Source of the DNA: Janthinobacterium sp. TND4EL3
GTDB taxonomy: Bacteria > Pseudomonadota > Gammaproteobacteria > Burkholderiales > Burkholderiaceae_D
Assembly: GCF_900156175.1 (NCBI RefSeq)
Contig: NZ_FTMV01000022.1
Location: forward strand, 1 to 64,000
Direction of reading: 5' to 3'
DNA length: 64,000 nt
Below are positions 1-8,225 of the stretch, piece by piece; the first letter of the stretch is position 1; every line of letters starts with the position of its first letter. Made by a program: the position numbers and the translations under genes. The notes below the pieces were generated by a model. The model saw nothing but the letters and a program-made list of their open reading frames with translations, did not search any database and was not told the origin of the DNA.

Positions 1-23
1 TCTACGAGCTGCTCGCCATCCAT
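1..23 (-). CDS. possible 5' end of a gene leaving the window
   Basis: On the minus strand a GGGAG ribosome site lies six bases before an ATG at position 23, and the reading frame stays open to the window edge (M-D-G-E-Q-L-V). Only seven codons are visible, so nothing can be said about function. The start is supported solely by the ribosome site and spacing. Confidence 0.3.
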
Positions 24-84
24 ATAGAACTCCCGATAATTATGAATTTGCCGTCAGCCCGAAGCTGCCAGTCGGCGAAGGTCC

Positions 85-183
85 GCTCCTGGCCGACAGC
101 GGCAACAGAGCATAGCGAATTACCAAGGCGGAATTCTCACGCATTGTCACTCTGTTCTCAATGGCTGCTTCTGGCCGATAGCG
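85..183. repeat. two copies of a 17-bp degenerate motif in a gene-free stretch
   Basis: Positions 85-101 (GCTCCTGGCCGACAGCG) and 167-183 (GCTTCTGGCCGATAGCG) agree at 15 of 17 bases in direct orientation, 82 bp apart. Each copy has the half-site GCT...AGC, so it can form a short hairpin. The surrounding 24-341 stretch has no convincing coding frame. The function is unknown; remnants of a dispersed intergenic repeat are the simplest reading. Confidence 0.4.
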
Positions 184-341
184 ACCGTTCCCGCAGCATG
201 GCCGCCGGGCTCACGCGTGTCAATTTTATTGCTTGGTGTCTGATCCTACTGTCTTGCGTCTGACCGTTCGTCCAAAACCGAATCGTGCCGGCGCCGCCAC
301 TCATGGCGGCGTCAGCATTTTCCCTGGCCCCAAGGGGGCAA

Positions 342-1829
342 TCAGGCGGCGCGGCGTGCCCGCAGATGCAAATGGCGGATGGCGGCGGCGGCCACCAGCA
401 GGATGGTGGAAGCGGTTGCCAGCACGACAATAAATGCCTTGTCGAAGGCCGAACGGGCCAGTTCCGACACTTGCAAGCCCAGTTCGGCCGGCAACTGTTC
501 TGCGGCCAGCAGCGCCGCATCGAGGGTGTCATGGGCGTTCGGCAGCAGGCCCGCGCTTTCCGGAATCACCAGGGTGGCGCTGTAGACGGCTGACATGATG
601 GTGCCCAGCACCGTCACGCCGATCACGGCGCCCAGCTCGTACGACACTTCCTCGATCGAGGCGGCCATGCCGGCTTGCTGGGGAGCCACGTTGAGCATCA
701 CGGCGCTCGATGCGGCCGTCATGACGGCGCCCAGGCCCAGGCCCAGGATCACCAGGCTGGCCACCTGGGCCGAGACGGCGGCGTCATGCAGCAGCAGATA
801 CGATGCCATGCCGATGCCGGACAGCAGCAGCGAACCCCACAGGACCTTGGCCTTGTCGGCGCGCGGCAGCATGAAACCCGTCAGCGGTCCCGCAAACACG
901 GACGCCAGCGGCAGCGGCAGCAGCAGCAAGCCCGCTTCCAGCGGCGACAGCTCGCGCACCAGCTGCATGTGCTGGCTCAGCGCCAGTTCCATGCCGATCA
1001 GGGCGGCGGACGCTACCATGGCGGCGGCCACGGCGCTGGAAAACGGCAGTTCGCGGAACAGGGCGAAGTCGATCAGCGGCCTGGCTTGGCGCTTCTGGCG
1101 ACGCACGAATTTGAGCATGAAGAAGGCGCCCACGGCAAACGAGGCGGCGGCCAGCGCATACGAGGGCTGCGACTTGCCCAGCTCCTTGATCGCATACACG
1201 CCGCCAAGCAGACCCATCATGATTTGCAGCGAACCCTTCAAGTCCCACGGCTTGTCGCGGTTACCGGCCCGTTTCGGCAGGATGACGGTGGCCAATACCA
1301 GGGTCAGCAGCACGATGGGCACGTTGATCAGGAAGACGGAACCCCACCAGTAATGTTCCATCAGGAAACCACCGAGCACGGGGCCGAACGCGGCGCCGCC
1401 GGAGGCAATCGCCGCCCACACGCCGATGGCGAACGAGCGCTCGCGGTTGTCCGTAAAGGTCAGGCGGATGATGGACAGGGTGGCCGGCATCATCAAGGCG
1501 GCGCCGATGGCCAGCAGCACGCGGGCAAAGATCAGCCATTCGGCGGCGGGCGAAAACGCGGCGCACAGCGAGGCGATGCCGAACACGGCCAGGCCGGCCA
1601 GGAAAACGGGTTTGTGGCTCAAGCGGTCACCGAGGGTGCCGAGGCCGGGCAACAGACCGGAGACGACCAGCGCGTAGACGTTGATGATCCACAGTTTTTG
1701 CGAGGAAGTGGCCTGCAAGTCGCGCGTCAGCGCGGGCAAGGCGGTGTAGAGCACGGTCATGTCGACCACGATTAGGAACAGGGCGCTGGAGACGATGGCC
1801 AGCGTCAGCCATTTTTTCATTGGATGCAT
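342..1829 (-). CDS. smvA: SmvA-like DHA2 family MFS drug efflux transporter
   Basis: A 495-residue inner-membrane antiporter with the length and hydrophobic profile of 14-helix DHA2 pumps. Visible family marks are the acidic residue in helix 1 (VVDMTVLYTALPAL), the motif-A loop GDRLSHKP after helix 2, and the motif-C run ASGGAAFGPVLGG in helix 5. The sequence is close to enterobacterial SmvA, known for methyl viologen and biguanide export; substrate here is inferred. I chose the ATG at 1829 because GAG lies seven bases upstream; an in-frame upstream ATG-rich extension to 1919 is hydrophilic and unlike the family. The gene lies 119 bp downstream of a GNAT gene on the same strand and may share its transcript. 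Confidence 0.85.
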   Translation of the reverse strand: MHPMKKWLTLAIVSSALFLIVVDMTVLYTALPALTRDLQATSSQKLWIINVYALVVSGLLPGLGTLGDRLSHKPVFLAGLAVFGIASLCAAFSPAAEWLIFARVLLAIGAALMMPATLSIIRLTFTDNRERSFAIGVWAAIASGGAAFGPVLGGFLMEHYWWGSVFLINVPIVLLTLVLATVILPKRAGNRDKPWDLKGSLQIMMGLLGGVYAIKELGKSQPSYALAAASFAVGAFFMLKFVRRQKRQARPLIDFALFRELPFSSAVAAAMVASAALIGMELALSQHMQLVRELSPLEAGLLLLPLPLASVFAGPLTGFMLPRADKAKVLWGSLLLSGIGMASYLLLHDAAVSAQVASLVILGLGLGAVMTAASSAVMLNVAPQQAGMAASIEEVSYELGAVIGVTVLGTIMSAVYSATLVIPESAGLLPNAHDTLDAALLAAEQLPAELGLQVSELARSAFDKAFIVVLATASTILLVAAAAIRHLHLRARRAA

Positions 1830-1948
1830 AAACAACTCATGGATTTTAGTGTAACTTTTAACAACTATCGGTGTGAATGAAACGGGTGCTGCGCAAATAT
1901 TTACGTTCCAGGCTGCCACGGGCCTGGCCTTGTCGGGGGCGGCGGGCG

Positions 1949-2533
1949 TCAGCCACGGTCGCCATCCTTGTCATCCACGGCGGCACTCGCTGTGGCTGCG
2001 TCGAGTTCGCGCAGCATGACGACGGACACTTGCTTGAAGCGGCGGCCCTGGAAGAATTGTTGCGCCGTCAGGTTGTGCGCGCCGCATTCGAGGAACAAGC
2101 GGGCGATGCCGTGGTTGCGCAACTCATCGGCCACCCACTCCACCAGCAGGCTGCCGATGCCGCTGCCGCGCACGGAAGGCAGCAAGACCAGGTCGTCCAG
2201 CGCGGCGAACGATTTCGAGGCGCGCTGGCGCGTATCGATGGACACCAAGGCCATGCCGACGATGGCGTCGCCGGCAGTGGCGACGGCCAGCAGGGTCGAA
2301 TCGCCATGCGCCCAGTCGTGCGACAGGGCGGCGCGGATTTCGCCGCGTATGACTTCCGGCAAGTCCGCGCGCCAGTTGCCCGGCGCGTCGGCGCGTTCGC
2401 CCTGCAGCTCCGAATGCGAGATATAGTCGGCGCTGACGTTGTCAAGGTAGAGCTTGCACAGCGCATCTTCGGCGCTCGCGTCGTGACACCAGCTGAAGCT
2501 GATGGCGGGGGTAAGGGTTTGGGCGTTTTTCAT
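1949..2533 (-). CDS. GNAT family N-acetyltransferase
   Basis: About 194 residues with a single acetyltransferase fold. Acetyl-CoA motif A reads VRGSGIGSLLVEWV, followed by an N-x-x-A-Q-x-F-F-Q-G segment typical of motif B in this superfamily. The substrate cannot be told from sequence. Two ATGs are possible, 2545 and 2533; the second has GAGAT about eight bases upstream and is preferred. The gene is transcribed divergently from the LysR regulator at 2622 across a 76-bp gap that holds a perfect palindrome, so LysR control is plausible. The C-terminal tail is charged and probably disordered. Confidence 0.8.
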   Translation of the reverse strand: MKNAQTLTPAISFSWCHDASAEDALCKLYLDNVSADYISHSELQGERADAPGNWRADLPEVIRGEIRAALSHDWAHGDSTLLAVATAGDAIVGMALVSIDTRQRASKSFAALDDLVLLPSVRGSGIGSLLVEWVADELRNHGIARLFLECGAHNLTAQQFFQGRRFKQVSVVMLRELDAATASAAVDDKDGDRG

Positions 2534-2604
2534 GGCGGATCTCATGTTATTGAATTAGTAAAAGCATTTTATGTCGCCCCTGGATGGCATTCAAGTTAAA
2601 ATCC

Positions 2605-2619
2605 ATCTGTAAAACAGAT
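2605..2619. promoter_or_regulatory. candidate LysR operator palindrome
   Basis: A perfect 6-3-6 inverted repeat, ATCTGT-AAA-ACAGAT, ends two bases before the GTG start of the LysR gene and lies between the divergent GNAT and LysR genes. LysR proteins bind T-N11-A dyads in such positions; assignment is inferred from place and symmetry. Confidence 0.5.
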
Positions 2620-2621
2620 AG

Positions 2622-3512
2622 GTGGATGCCGTGCAATGGACTTTGGAACAAATGCGTTACTTTGAGGCGGCTGTCGCGGCCGGTTCTTTCTCGGGTGCGG
2701 CGCGCCGGCTGGGCCGCGCGCAATCGGTGGTCAGCACTTCGATCGGCTTGCTGGAAGCGGAATTCGGCGTGGAACTGTTCGACCGTTCGCGCCGCAGCGC
2801 CGTGCTGACGGAGGCGGGCAAGGTGATGCACCTGGAAGCGTGCGAACTGCTGCGCCAGGCCGAGCGCTTGCAGCTGCGCGCCCAACTGCTGAGCGAAGCG
2901 CCCGAAGCGCAGCTGACCCTGGCGCTGGACGAAGCCCTGCCCTACCTGGCCATCGGCACTTTGGTAAAAGAGCTGGCGGCGCGCTACCCGGCGCTGGAAC
3001 TGGTGATGCTCAACGCCACGGCGTCCGAGGTGGCGCAATACGTGGAGCAGCAGCAAGCCGACGTGGCCTTCCACTTCGACCGTGGCCCGATCTCTCCCGT
3101 GCTGGAACAGCAGCACATCGGCAGCGTGGCGCAAGGCGTGTTCGTGGCCAAGGGCCACCCCATGGCGCACGGCCAGGAAGTGAGCCGCAACGAGCTGACC
3201 CGCTACCGCCAGCTGATCATGGATTCCGAGCTGAACCGCGAACACGCGTTCAGCCCCGCCGTCTGGTTCTCCGACAGTTTCTACAGCATCGCGGAAATGG
3301 TCGCCGACGAGCTGGGCTGGGCGATCCTGCCGCTGAATATCGCCAATTATGACAATTACAAGGGCTATCTGCAGGAAGTGCCCTGCCCTGCGCTCGCTTT
3401 ATCCAGGCTGCCGGTGCGGCGGCTGGCTATCCATGGCAAGAAGCTGAGCGAGACGAGTTTGTGGCTGACGCACAGGCTGGCGGAGTTGCTGGCGGATGGG
3501 CCGAGGGGGTGA
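2622..3512 (+). CDS. LysR family transcriptional regulator
   Basis: A 296-residue regulator of usual LysR length. The N-terminal winged helix-turn-helix spans roughly residues 7-65, with the typical text AAGSFSGAARRLGRAQSVVS and FDRSRRSAVLTEAG. The remainder is the periplasmic-binding-like effector domain. The start is a GTG; no clean ribosome site precedes it, and the palindrome at 2605-2619 overlaps the region where one would sit, which suggests autoregulation or weak translation. It is divergent from a GNAT gene, its most likely target together with the SmvA-like pump behind it. The effector is unknown. Confidence 0.85.
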   Translation: MDAVQWTLEQMRYFEAAVAAGSFSGAARRLGRAQSVVSTSIGLLEAEFGVELFDRSRRSAVLTEAGKVMHLEACELLRQAERLQLRAQLLSEAPEAQLTLALDEALPYLAIGTLVKELAARYPALELVMLNATASEVAQYVEQQQADVAFHFDRGPISPVLEQQHIGSVAQGVFVAKGHPMAHGQEVSRNELTRYRQLIMDSELNREHAFSPAVWFSDSFYSIAEMVADELGWAILPLNIANYDNYKGYLQEVPCPALALSRLPVRRLAIHGKKLSETSLWLTHRLAELLADGPRG

Positions 3513-3604
3513 GACGGCTGGACAGTCGGCGCGCCGGCCCCCATGATCTGGCATGGCATGGCATGCTCTGGCCATTCAAGGGAACGCTGCAAAGGGAAAA
3601 CAGC

Positions 3605-3820
3605 ATGGAATTCGATTGGCACGGCGGAACTATTTCCCGCCACACTGTTGTCGATGGGCACTACAGGAATACGCAGAATGTCAGGCGCTTCCTGCTTGCC
3701 CAGTGCGGGCCGCAATTCCAATTCGACCGCGATTTCATGGCCTGGATACGCGACGGCGCCGCGAAAACCATGGGCGATGTTGCCGATGAGTGGCTACGCC
3801 GCCACCGCTTGGGCGGCTAG
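3605..3820 (+). CDS. DUF6434-type small protein
   Basis: A 71-residue protein that starts MEFDWHGGTISRHTVV and carries the conserved stretch YRNTQNVRRFLLAQCG, then FDRDFMAWIRDG and a final DEWLRRH. I recognise this as the DUF6434 family, often found fused to or near SAP-domain proteins; the biochemical role is not known. The ATG at 3605 has AGGGAAA eight bases upstream, so the longer upstream frame is not needed. It precedes another small gene on the same strand by 32 bp and could be co-transcribed with it. Confidence 0.75.
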   Translation: MEFDWHGGTISRHTVVDGHYRNTQNVRRFLLAQCGPQFQFDRDFMAWIRDGAAKTMGDVADEWLRRHRLGG

Positions 3821-3852
3821 CCGCTTGCACGCACGAAAATAGAAAGATTGAC

Positions 3853-4311
3853 ATGACGCTATCAACGGTGCTCAGCAACTGGCTCACCATGGCAAAAGAC
3901 GATGCCGTCGAGATTGATCCAGACGACATCAATCACGAAGCCAGGACCAATATGTGGAGCTTTTCGCCCACGGACGAGGAAACGCCGCAGATCCATGCGG
4001 CCGATATCGTTGCCTTCATTGGTGAGGTGATCGCGGCGCGCCGCAGCGCGCTCAAGGGAGAAGACATGCTGTTCTATTGCTGGCACGATGCGCAATGCCG
4101 CCAGCTGCGCTTCAGCCTGGTGTCGCGCTCGCATGGGCGGCTGCCGTTTCGCTGCACGCTGCGCGAAACGCAGGATCTGGCGCTGATCGCCGAGCGCGTG
4201 GTGAACGGGGACTGGCGCAACGAGGAGTTCATGCAGGCGCCGTCGGAGGACGGCGATGCGCACGAGCCGGCGCCGTTCGTCCTGCCCGTTTTCGCGGTAG
4301 CCGTGCCTTAA
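3853..4311 (+). CDS. hypothetical protein
   Basis: A 152-residue acidic soluble protein that I do not recognise. It has no signal peptide and no membrane segment. The middle (around residues 70-115) reads like a small alpha/beta domain with a conserved-looking core FYCWHDAQCRQLRFSLV. The ATG at 3853 has only a weak AGAAAG ribosome site. It follows the DUF6434 gene by 32 bp and ends three bases before the convergent oxidoreductase gene. Confidence 0.6.
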   Translation: MTLSTVLSNWLTMAKDDAVEIDPDDINHEARTNMWSFSPTDEETPQIHAADIVAFIGEVIAARRSALKGEDMLFYCWHDAQCRQLRFSLVSRSHGRLPFRCTLRETQDLALIAERVVNGDWRNEEFMQAPSEDGDAHEPAPFVLPVFAVAVP

Positions 4312-4314
4312 CAG

Positions 4315-5370
4315 TCAGCACGCCAGGAAACGCGCGGGCCGGCACGCGTCCAGGGCCGCCGCCGGCTGGCCGTCGACGATTTCCCCGCTGGCCAGCTGGC
4401 CCACGATGGCCGCCAGCACGACGCCCGGATGCATGGCGCACACGTACGCGCCGCCCACCTGCGGCAGATAGCCGATGACGGGTACGCCGTCCGCGGGCAT
4501 GGGGCGCAGGCCGACGCCCGCGAATTCCGGCGCGATGGCCTGCGCCCCCTCCAGTTCGTCCCGGATCGCGCTGGCCGTGCGTAGCGCCATGGCGGCGGGC
4601 TGGTTTTCCGGCGAGTCGCCCACATAATCTTCCGCCGCCAGCATGGTCCCGTCCTCGGCTTGCCGCACTTCCATTGCATGGCTGGAAATGATGCCGCGCA
4701 CGAGGCCCGGCGGCGCCTGGTAGCGCAGGAAGATGGCGGGCGAGGCGTGGATCGGCAGGCTGGCGCCCAGCTTTTCCGCCAGGCTGGCCGTGCCCGTGCC
4801 TGCCGCCAGCACGACCATGTCGGCCTCGATAAGGCCCGCGACCGTTTCCACGCCAGTCACCTGCGCGTCCCGGACGGTAAAACCCAGCACGGGCGTGTGC
4901 GTGCGGACCGTCGCACCGAGCGCCTGGGCCGCCGCCAGCAAGGCGTGGGTGGCGGCAACGGCGTCGAGGGCGCCCTGCTCCGGCTCGTGGATAGCCTGTT
5001 GCGGCGGCCGCCGCAGTTGCGGTTCAAGCCGGGCGATGTGCGCGCGGTCTATCACGATGGATGCGGGCGACACGCGCCCATCCTGCGTGCCGTACGACAA
5101 GGCGCCATGCCAGCGTACCGTCAAGCCCGGCACCTGCGTTTCCAGCCGGCGCCAGGCCGCGATGGCGCCGCCGCGCAGGGCCGCGATGGGATCAATCCCC
5201 GCGCAGGACGTGTTAATCCACGCAAACGAGGTGCCCGTCACGCCGGACGCGATGCCGCCCGCCTCGACCACGGTGACTTGTGCGCCCTTGCTGGCCAGGT
5301 GGTAGGCGAGCGACGCGCCGACGATGCCGGCGCCGATGACAACGATGCGTTTTGCGCCTTCATGATTCAT
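4315..5370 (-). CDS. FAD-dependent oxidoreductase (DAO family)
   Basis: About 351 residues with the D-amino-acid-oxidase/glycine-oxidase fold. The FAD-binding Rossmann motif IVVIGAGIVGASLAYHLAS sits at the N-terminus followed by the ribose-binding acidic residue in VTVVEAG. A second conserved block, MVVLAAGTGTASLA, and the C-terminal GLRPMPADGVPVIGYLP stretch complete the FAD site. Such enzymes oxidise amines or amino acids with oxygen or a quinone as acceptor; the substrate is not evident. A TTG at 5379 is an alternative start; ATG 5370 is chosen as canonical. It lies 22 bp downstream of the acetyltransferase on the same strand. Confidence 0.8.
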   Translation of the reverse strand: MNHEGAKRIVVIGAGIVGASLAYHLASKGAQVTVVEAGGIASGVTGTSFAWINTSCAGIDPIAALRGGAIAAWRRLETQVPGLTVRWHGALSYGTQDGRVSPASIVIDRAHIARLEPQLRRPPQQAIHEPEQGALDAVAATHALLAAAQALGATVRTHTPVLGFTVRDAQVTGVETVAGLIEADMVVLAAGTGTASLAEKLGASLPIHASPAIFLRYQAPPGLVRGIISSHAMEVRQAEDGTMLAAEDYVGDSPENQPAAMALRTASAIRDELEGAQAIAPEFAGVGLRPMPADGVPVIGYLPQVGGAYVCAMHPGVVLAAIVGQLASGEIVDGQPAAALDACRPARFLAC

Positions 5371-5392
5371 CTCTGTCAACTTTGCTTGTTTA

Positions 5393-5935
5393 TCACAGGG
5401 CAGAGTCTACCCCAGCCGAGCGCAACTCCAGCGCATAGGCATGGCCATCGACAACCTTGCCTTCCACGATGGCGATATCGGGCACGGCCATTCCCTGCAC
5501 GAAACCGCAGCGCTCCAGCATCCGGATCGACGCCGCATTGCCGTCGATGGCGTAGGCGCTCAGGCTCGCCAGCCGCCATTCGCCTTGCGCCAGATCAATC
5601 AGATGGCGCAGCGCGGCCGTGGCCAGCCCTTTTCCCGCCTGTAATTCCCCGATGCGGTAGCCGACTTCGGCTACGCCTTGCTCCCGCTCAATGTCCTTGA
5701 GGTTGGCCCGCCCGATCAGTTGCCCGTATTCATCCACGATGACGCAGGGGTGCATGCGTCCCTGTGCGTGCTGGTCCAGGCATTGCGCGACGTGGGCATG
5801 GACGCCGTCGACGCTGTAAAAATCGTCCGGGCGCCGGTCGATATGGCGCTCGAACCAGGCCCGGTTGGCTTGCTCGAAGGCCAGCAAGGGCGCGGCATCG
5901 CCGGGGCGCAGGGTGCGGATGGTAAATATGCTCAT
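5393..5935 (-). CDS. RimJ/RimL-type GNAT acetyltransferase
   Basis: A 180-residue GNAT of the ribosomal-protein acetyltransferase type. It has the family start IRTLRPGDAAPLLAFEQANR, the core GVAEVGYRIGELQAGKGLATAALRHLI with the acetyl-CoA loop, and the closing N-x-A-S-I-R-M-L-E-R-C-G-F segment. The start is well fixed by AGGAG five bases upstream. It is divergent from the HTH-citrate synthase gene and probably heads a two-gene unit with the oxidoreductase. RimJ/L-like proteins also modify amino acids or drugs, so ribosomal function is not assured. Confidence 0.85.
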   Translation of the reverse strand: MSIFTIRTLRPGDAAPLLAFEQANRAWFERHIDRRPDDFYSVDGVHAHVAQCLDQHAQGRMHPCVIVDEYGQLIGRANLKDIEREQGVAEVGYRIGELQAGKGLATAALRHLIDLAQGEWRLASLSAYAIDGNAASIRMLERCGFVQGMAVPDIAIVEGKVVDGHAYALELRSAGVDSAL

Positions 5936-6035
5936 GAAGACTCCTGGAAAGGCATGAGTCTAGTGACGCGCCGTCCGGCCCGTCAATCTTGATTCCATCA
6001 ATCAATATAAAGTGGCAGCCGCTACAATGGCCGCC

Positions 6036-7211
6036 ATGAACAACGATCTGTCCGCTGCCGAGGCTGCGCGCCTCTTGAACGTCAGCCTGCCCACCCTGTA
6101 TGCCTATGTGAGCCGGGGTTTGCTCGCTTCCGTCAGCCACGGTGCATCGCGCCGCAAGCGCTATCCGCGGGAAGACGTGCTGCGCCTGGCGGCGCGCAAG
6201 AACGACGCCAAACGCGGTGGCCAGACAGCCGTGGCCGCCATGCACTGGGGCTTGCCCGTGCTGGAGACGCAAATTTCCCACATTCTTGATGGACGACTGC
6301 TGTACCGGGGCTGCGATGCGACAGCATTGGCCGAGTCCGCGACGCTGGAAGCGACTGCCGGCCTGTTGTGGGACGATGGCCTGAACGACTATTTTCAGCA
6401 AGAAATCCCTGTCCTGCGGCAAGGGCTGGCCGGCGCGCCCGATGCGGCCCCGCTGGCGCGCGCCATGTGCGCCATGGCCATGCTGTCATCCATGCCAGTG
6501 TCAGCGGACATGCTGCACTCCGGCCCGGCCCTGATGCGCCTGCTGGCCGCCGCCCTGCTCAGCACGGCGCCGTCCGCACTGCCGCTGCACTTGCAACTGG
6601 CCCGGGCGTGGCAAGCCGATGTAGAGCAAACTGAACTGCTGCGCGCGGCGCTCGTCTTGCTGGCCGACCATGAATTGAACGCGTCCACGTTTGCCGTGCG
6701 CTGTGTCGCTTCGACGGGCGCCAGTCTGCCCGCCGCGCTGATGGCCGGGCTGGCGGCCTTGTCTGGCGGCAGGCACGGCGGCGGCAGTGCGGCGGCGCGG
6801 CGCATGTTGACGCAGGCGCTGGCCGCGCCGGATGCCGGGGCCGCCATCGTCGCCTATTACCAGACCATCGCCCCGGAATTTGCCGGCTTCGGCCACCCGC
6901 TGTATCCAGGCGGCGACCCGCGCGCCGTGTATCTGCTGGAACGCCTGTCGGCGCTGTCGCCCGGACACCCCCATCTGGCCGCCATCCTGGCCGTTTGCGC
7001 GGCGGCGGGCCAGCTGCTCGATGCGCGCCCGAATGCTGACCTGGCGCTGGCAGCGATGGAACTGGCGTTCGGCTGGCCCGAGGGCGCGGGCATGAGCGTG
7101 TTTGCGCTGGCCCGCTCGGCCGGCTGGATCGCGCATGCCGCCGAGCAGGCCGCCAGCGCGGCACTGATACGGCCCCGCGCCCGCTACGTGGGGCGCCACC
7201 AGAGCGACTGA
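6036..7211 (+). CDS. citrate synthase family protein with N-terminal HTH
   Basis: A 391-residue fusion. Residues 1-50 form a MerR/excisionase-type helix-turn-helix (LSAAEAARLLNVSLPTLYAYVSRG, then RYPREDVLRL). The rest is a citrate synthase fold: the catalytic-histidine block GFGHPLYPGGDPRA has His at about residue 287. Known two-domain members condense an acyl-CoA with oxaloacetate or act as regulators; which applies here is unknown. Upstream in-frame GTG (6012) and ATG (6027) codons exist, but the HTH begins after ATG 6036. The gene is divergent from an acetyltransferase. Confidence 0.8.
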   Translation: MNNDLSAAEAARLLNVSLPTLYAYVSRGLLASVSHGASRRKRYPREDVLRLAARKNDAKRGGQTAVAAMHWGLPVLETQISHILDGRLLYRGCDATALAESATLEATAGLLWDDGLNDYFQQEIPVLRQGLAGAPDAAPLARAMCAMAMLSSMPVSADMLHSGPALMRLLAAALLSTAPSALPLHLQLARAWQADVEQTELLRAALVLLADHELNASTFAVRCVASTGASLPAALMAGLAALSGGRHGGGSAAARRMLTQALAAPDAGAAIVAYYQTIAPEFAGFGHPLYPGGDPRAVYLLERLSALSPGHPHLAAILAVCAAAGQLLDARPNADLALAAMELAFGWPEGAGMSVFALARSAGWIAHAAEQAASAALIRPRARYVGRHQSD

Positions 7212-7221
7212 AAAGAGTCGC

Positions 7222-7263
7222 TTGATTTATTACGCATACGTAGTAGTATATTTCGCATGCGTA
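7222..7263 (+). promoter_or_regulatory. promoter and operator of the MarR gene, reaching the start codon
   Basis: A TTGATT (-35, 7222-7227) and TAGTAT (-10, 7244-7249) pair with 16-bp spacing predicts transcription starting at about the ATG at 7257. An inverted repeat TACGCAT (7231-7237) and ATGCGTA (7257-7263) brackets the -10 region, with an inner ATAC-N6-GTAT. This layout suits autorepression by the MarR protein and, possibly, a leaderless message, since no ribosome site precedes the ATG. Confidence 0.5.
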
Positions 7264-7745
7264 CCAATACCTCGCCCCAATCCGACCTTCCCGATGCCGC
7301 CTGCCCGCTGGGCGAGCGTTCGCCGCGCCTGTTCAACCTGCTCAACCTGGCGCGCCAGAACCTGTTCCGCTCGGCCGATGCCGTTTTCACCAGTGAGCTG
7401 GGCTTTTCCGGCACGCAAGTCGTCGCCCTGTTTGCCCTGAAGGGCGAGGAAGGCTGCCAATTGAAGGATCTGGGGCGGGCGCTGCAGCTGAAAAATTCGG
7501 CCGTGACGGGCCTGGTGGCGCGCATGGAAGAAAACGGCCTGATCGTGCGCGGCCAGTCGGCGCTCGACGCGCGTGCCGGCACCCTGCACATGTCGGCCAA
7601 GGGGGGCGAGGTGCTGGCGGCCGCCCTGCCCCTGCTCGACAGCCTGAATGAACAACTGAAGCTAGGCTTCAGCGAGGAAGAGCTGGCCATCGTCGCCCGC
7701 TTCCTGCTGCACGCCTCGCGCCTGCGTTTCAAGCAAGACATTTAA
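7257..7745 (+). CDS. MarR family transcriptional regulator
   Basis: A 162-residue winged-helix regulator. The DNA-binding part (about residues 55-120) has the recognition segment LKDLGRALQLKNSAVTGLVARMEENGLI and the wing DARAGTLHMSAKG, in place of the common DRR motif. The C-terminal helices form the dimer interface. The thioesterase gene follows by 27 bp and is presumably co-transcribed, so a phenolic or acyl-CoA compound is a reasonable but unproven effector. No Shine-Dalgarno sequence precedes the start. Confidence 0.85.
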   Translation: MRTNTSPQSDLPDAACPLGERSPRLFNLLNLARQNLFRSADAVFTSELGFSGTQVVALFALKGEEGCQLKDLGRALQLKNSAVTGLVARMEENGLIVRGQSALDARAGTLHMSAKGGEVLAAALPLLDSLNEQLKLGFSEEELAIVARFLLHASRLRFKQDI

Positions 7746-7772
7746 CCTGACCATCACCCTACAGGAGTTACC

Positions 7773-8225
7773 ATGCACCCCAACGACATGACCGGCTTGC
7801 AACTGATGCAAGCGTTCGCGCAAGGCCTGTTCCCCCGGCCCGGCATTTCCAAGACCATGCCCATGGATGCGCACACGATCGAGCACGGCAGAGTCATCTT
7901 CACGGCCACGGCGAATGAAAACCACACGAATCCCATGGGCGGCGTGCACGGCGGTTTCGCCGCCACCGTGCTCGACACGGTCACGGGCTGCGCCACGCAT
8001 ACGGTCTTGCCGGCCGGCGAAAGCTACGGCACGACGGACCTGAACATCAAGATGTGCCGTCCCCTGCCCTTCAACGTGACGGTCTTCGCGGAAGGCAAAG
8101 TCATCAATGCTGGCCGCAACCTGGTCATTTCCGAAGGCACGATCCGCGACGAAGCGGGTAAAGTGTACGCGCACGCGACGGCCACCTGCATGATCATCCG
8201 TCCCCGGGAACAAGCGGCCGCGTGA
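7773..8225 (+). CDS. PaaI-type hotdog-fold thioesterase
   Basis: A 150-residue single hotdog domain that hydrolyses acyl-CoA thioesters in the cytoplasm. The signature HTNPMGGVHGGFAATVLDTV contains the His-Gly-Gly followed by the acidic residue used in this family, and YGTTDLNIKMCRPLP is the conserved central strand. The start has AGGAG seven bases upstream. It is downstream of the MarR gene in the same direction, a common arrangement for thioesterases that remove toxic aryl- or acyl-CoA; the substrate is not known. Confidence 0.85.
   Translation: MHPNDMTGLQLMQAFAQGLFPRPGISKTMPMDAHTIEHGRVIFTATANENHTNPMGGVHGGFAATVLDTVTGCATHTVLPAGESYGTTDLNIKMCRPLPFNVTVFAEGKVINAGRNLVISEGTIRDEAGKVYAHATATCMIIRPREQAAA

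Noticed and set aside
675..1775. Long open frame on the plus strand opposite the SmvA-like gene
   Set aside because: Gln/Gly/His-rich text without domains; it is the antisense shadow of a GC-rich gene, as are many other long opposite-strand frames (26364-28679, 56073-59681).
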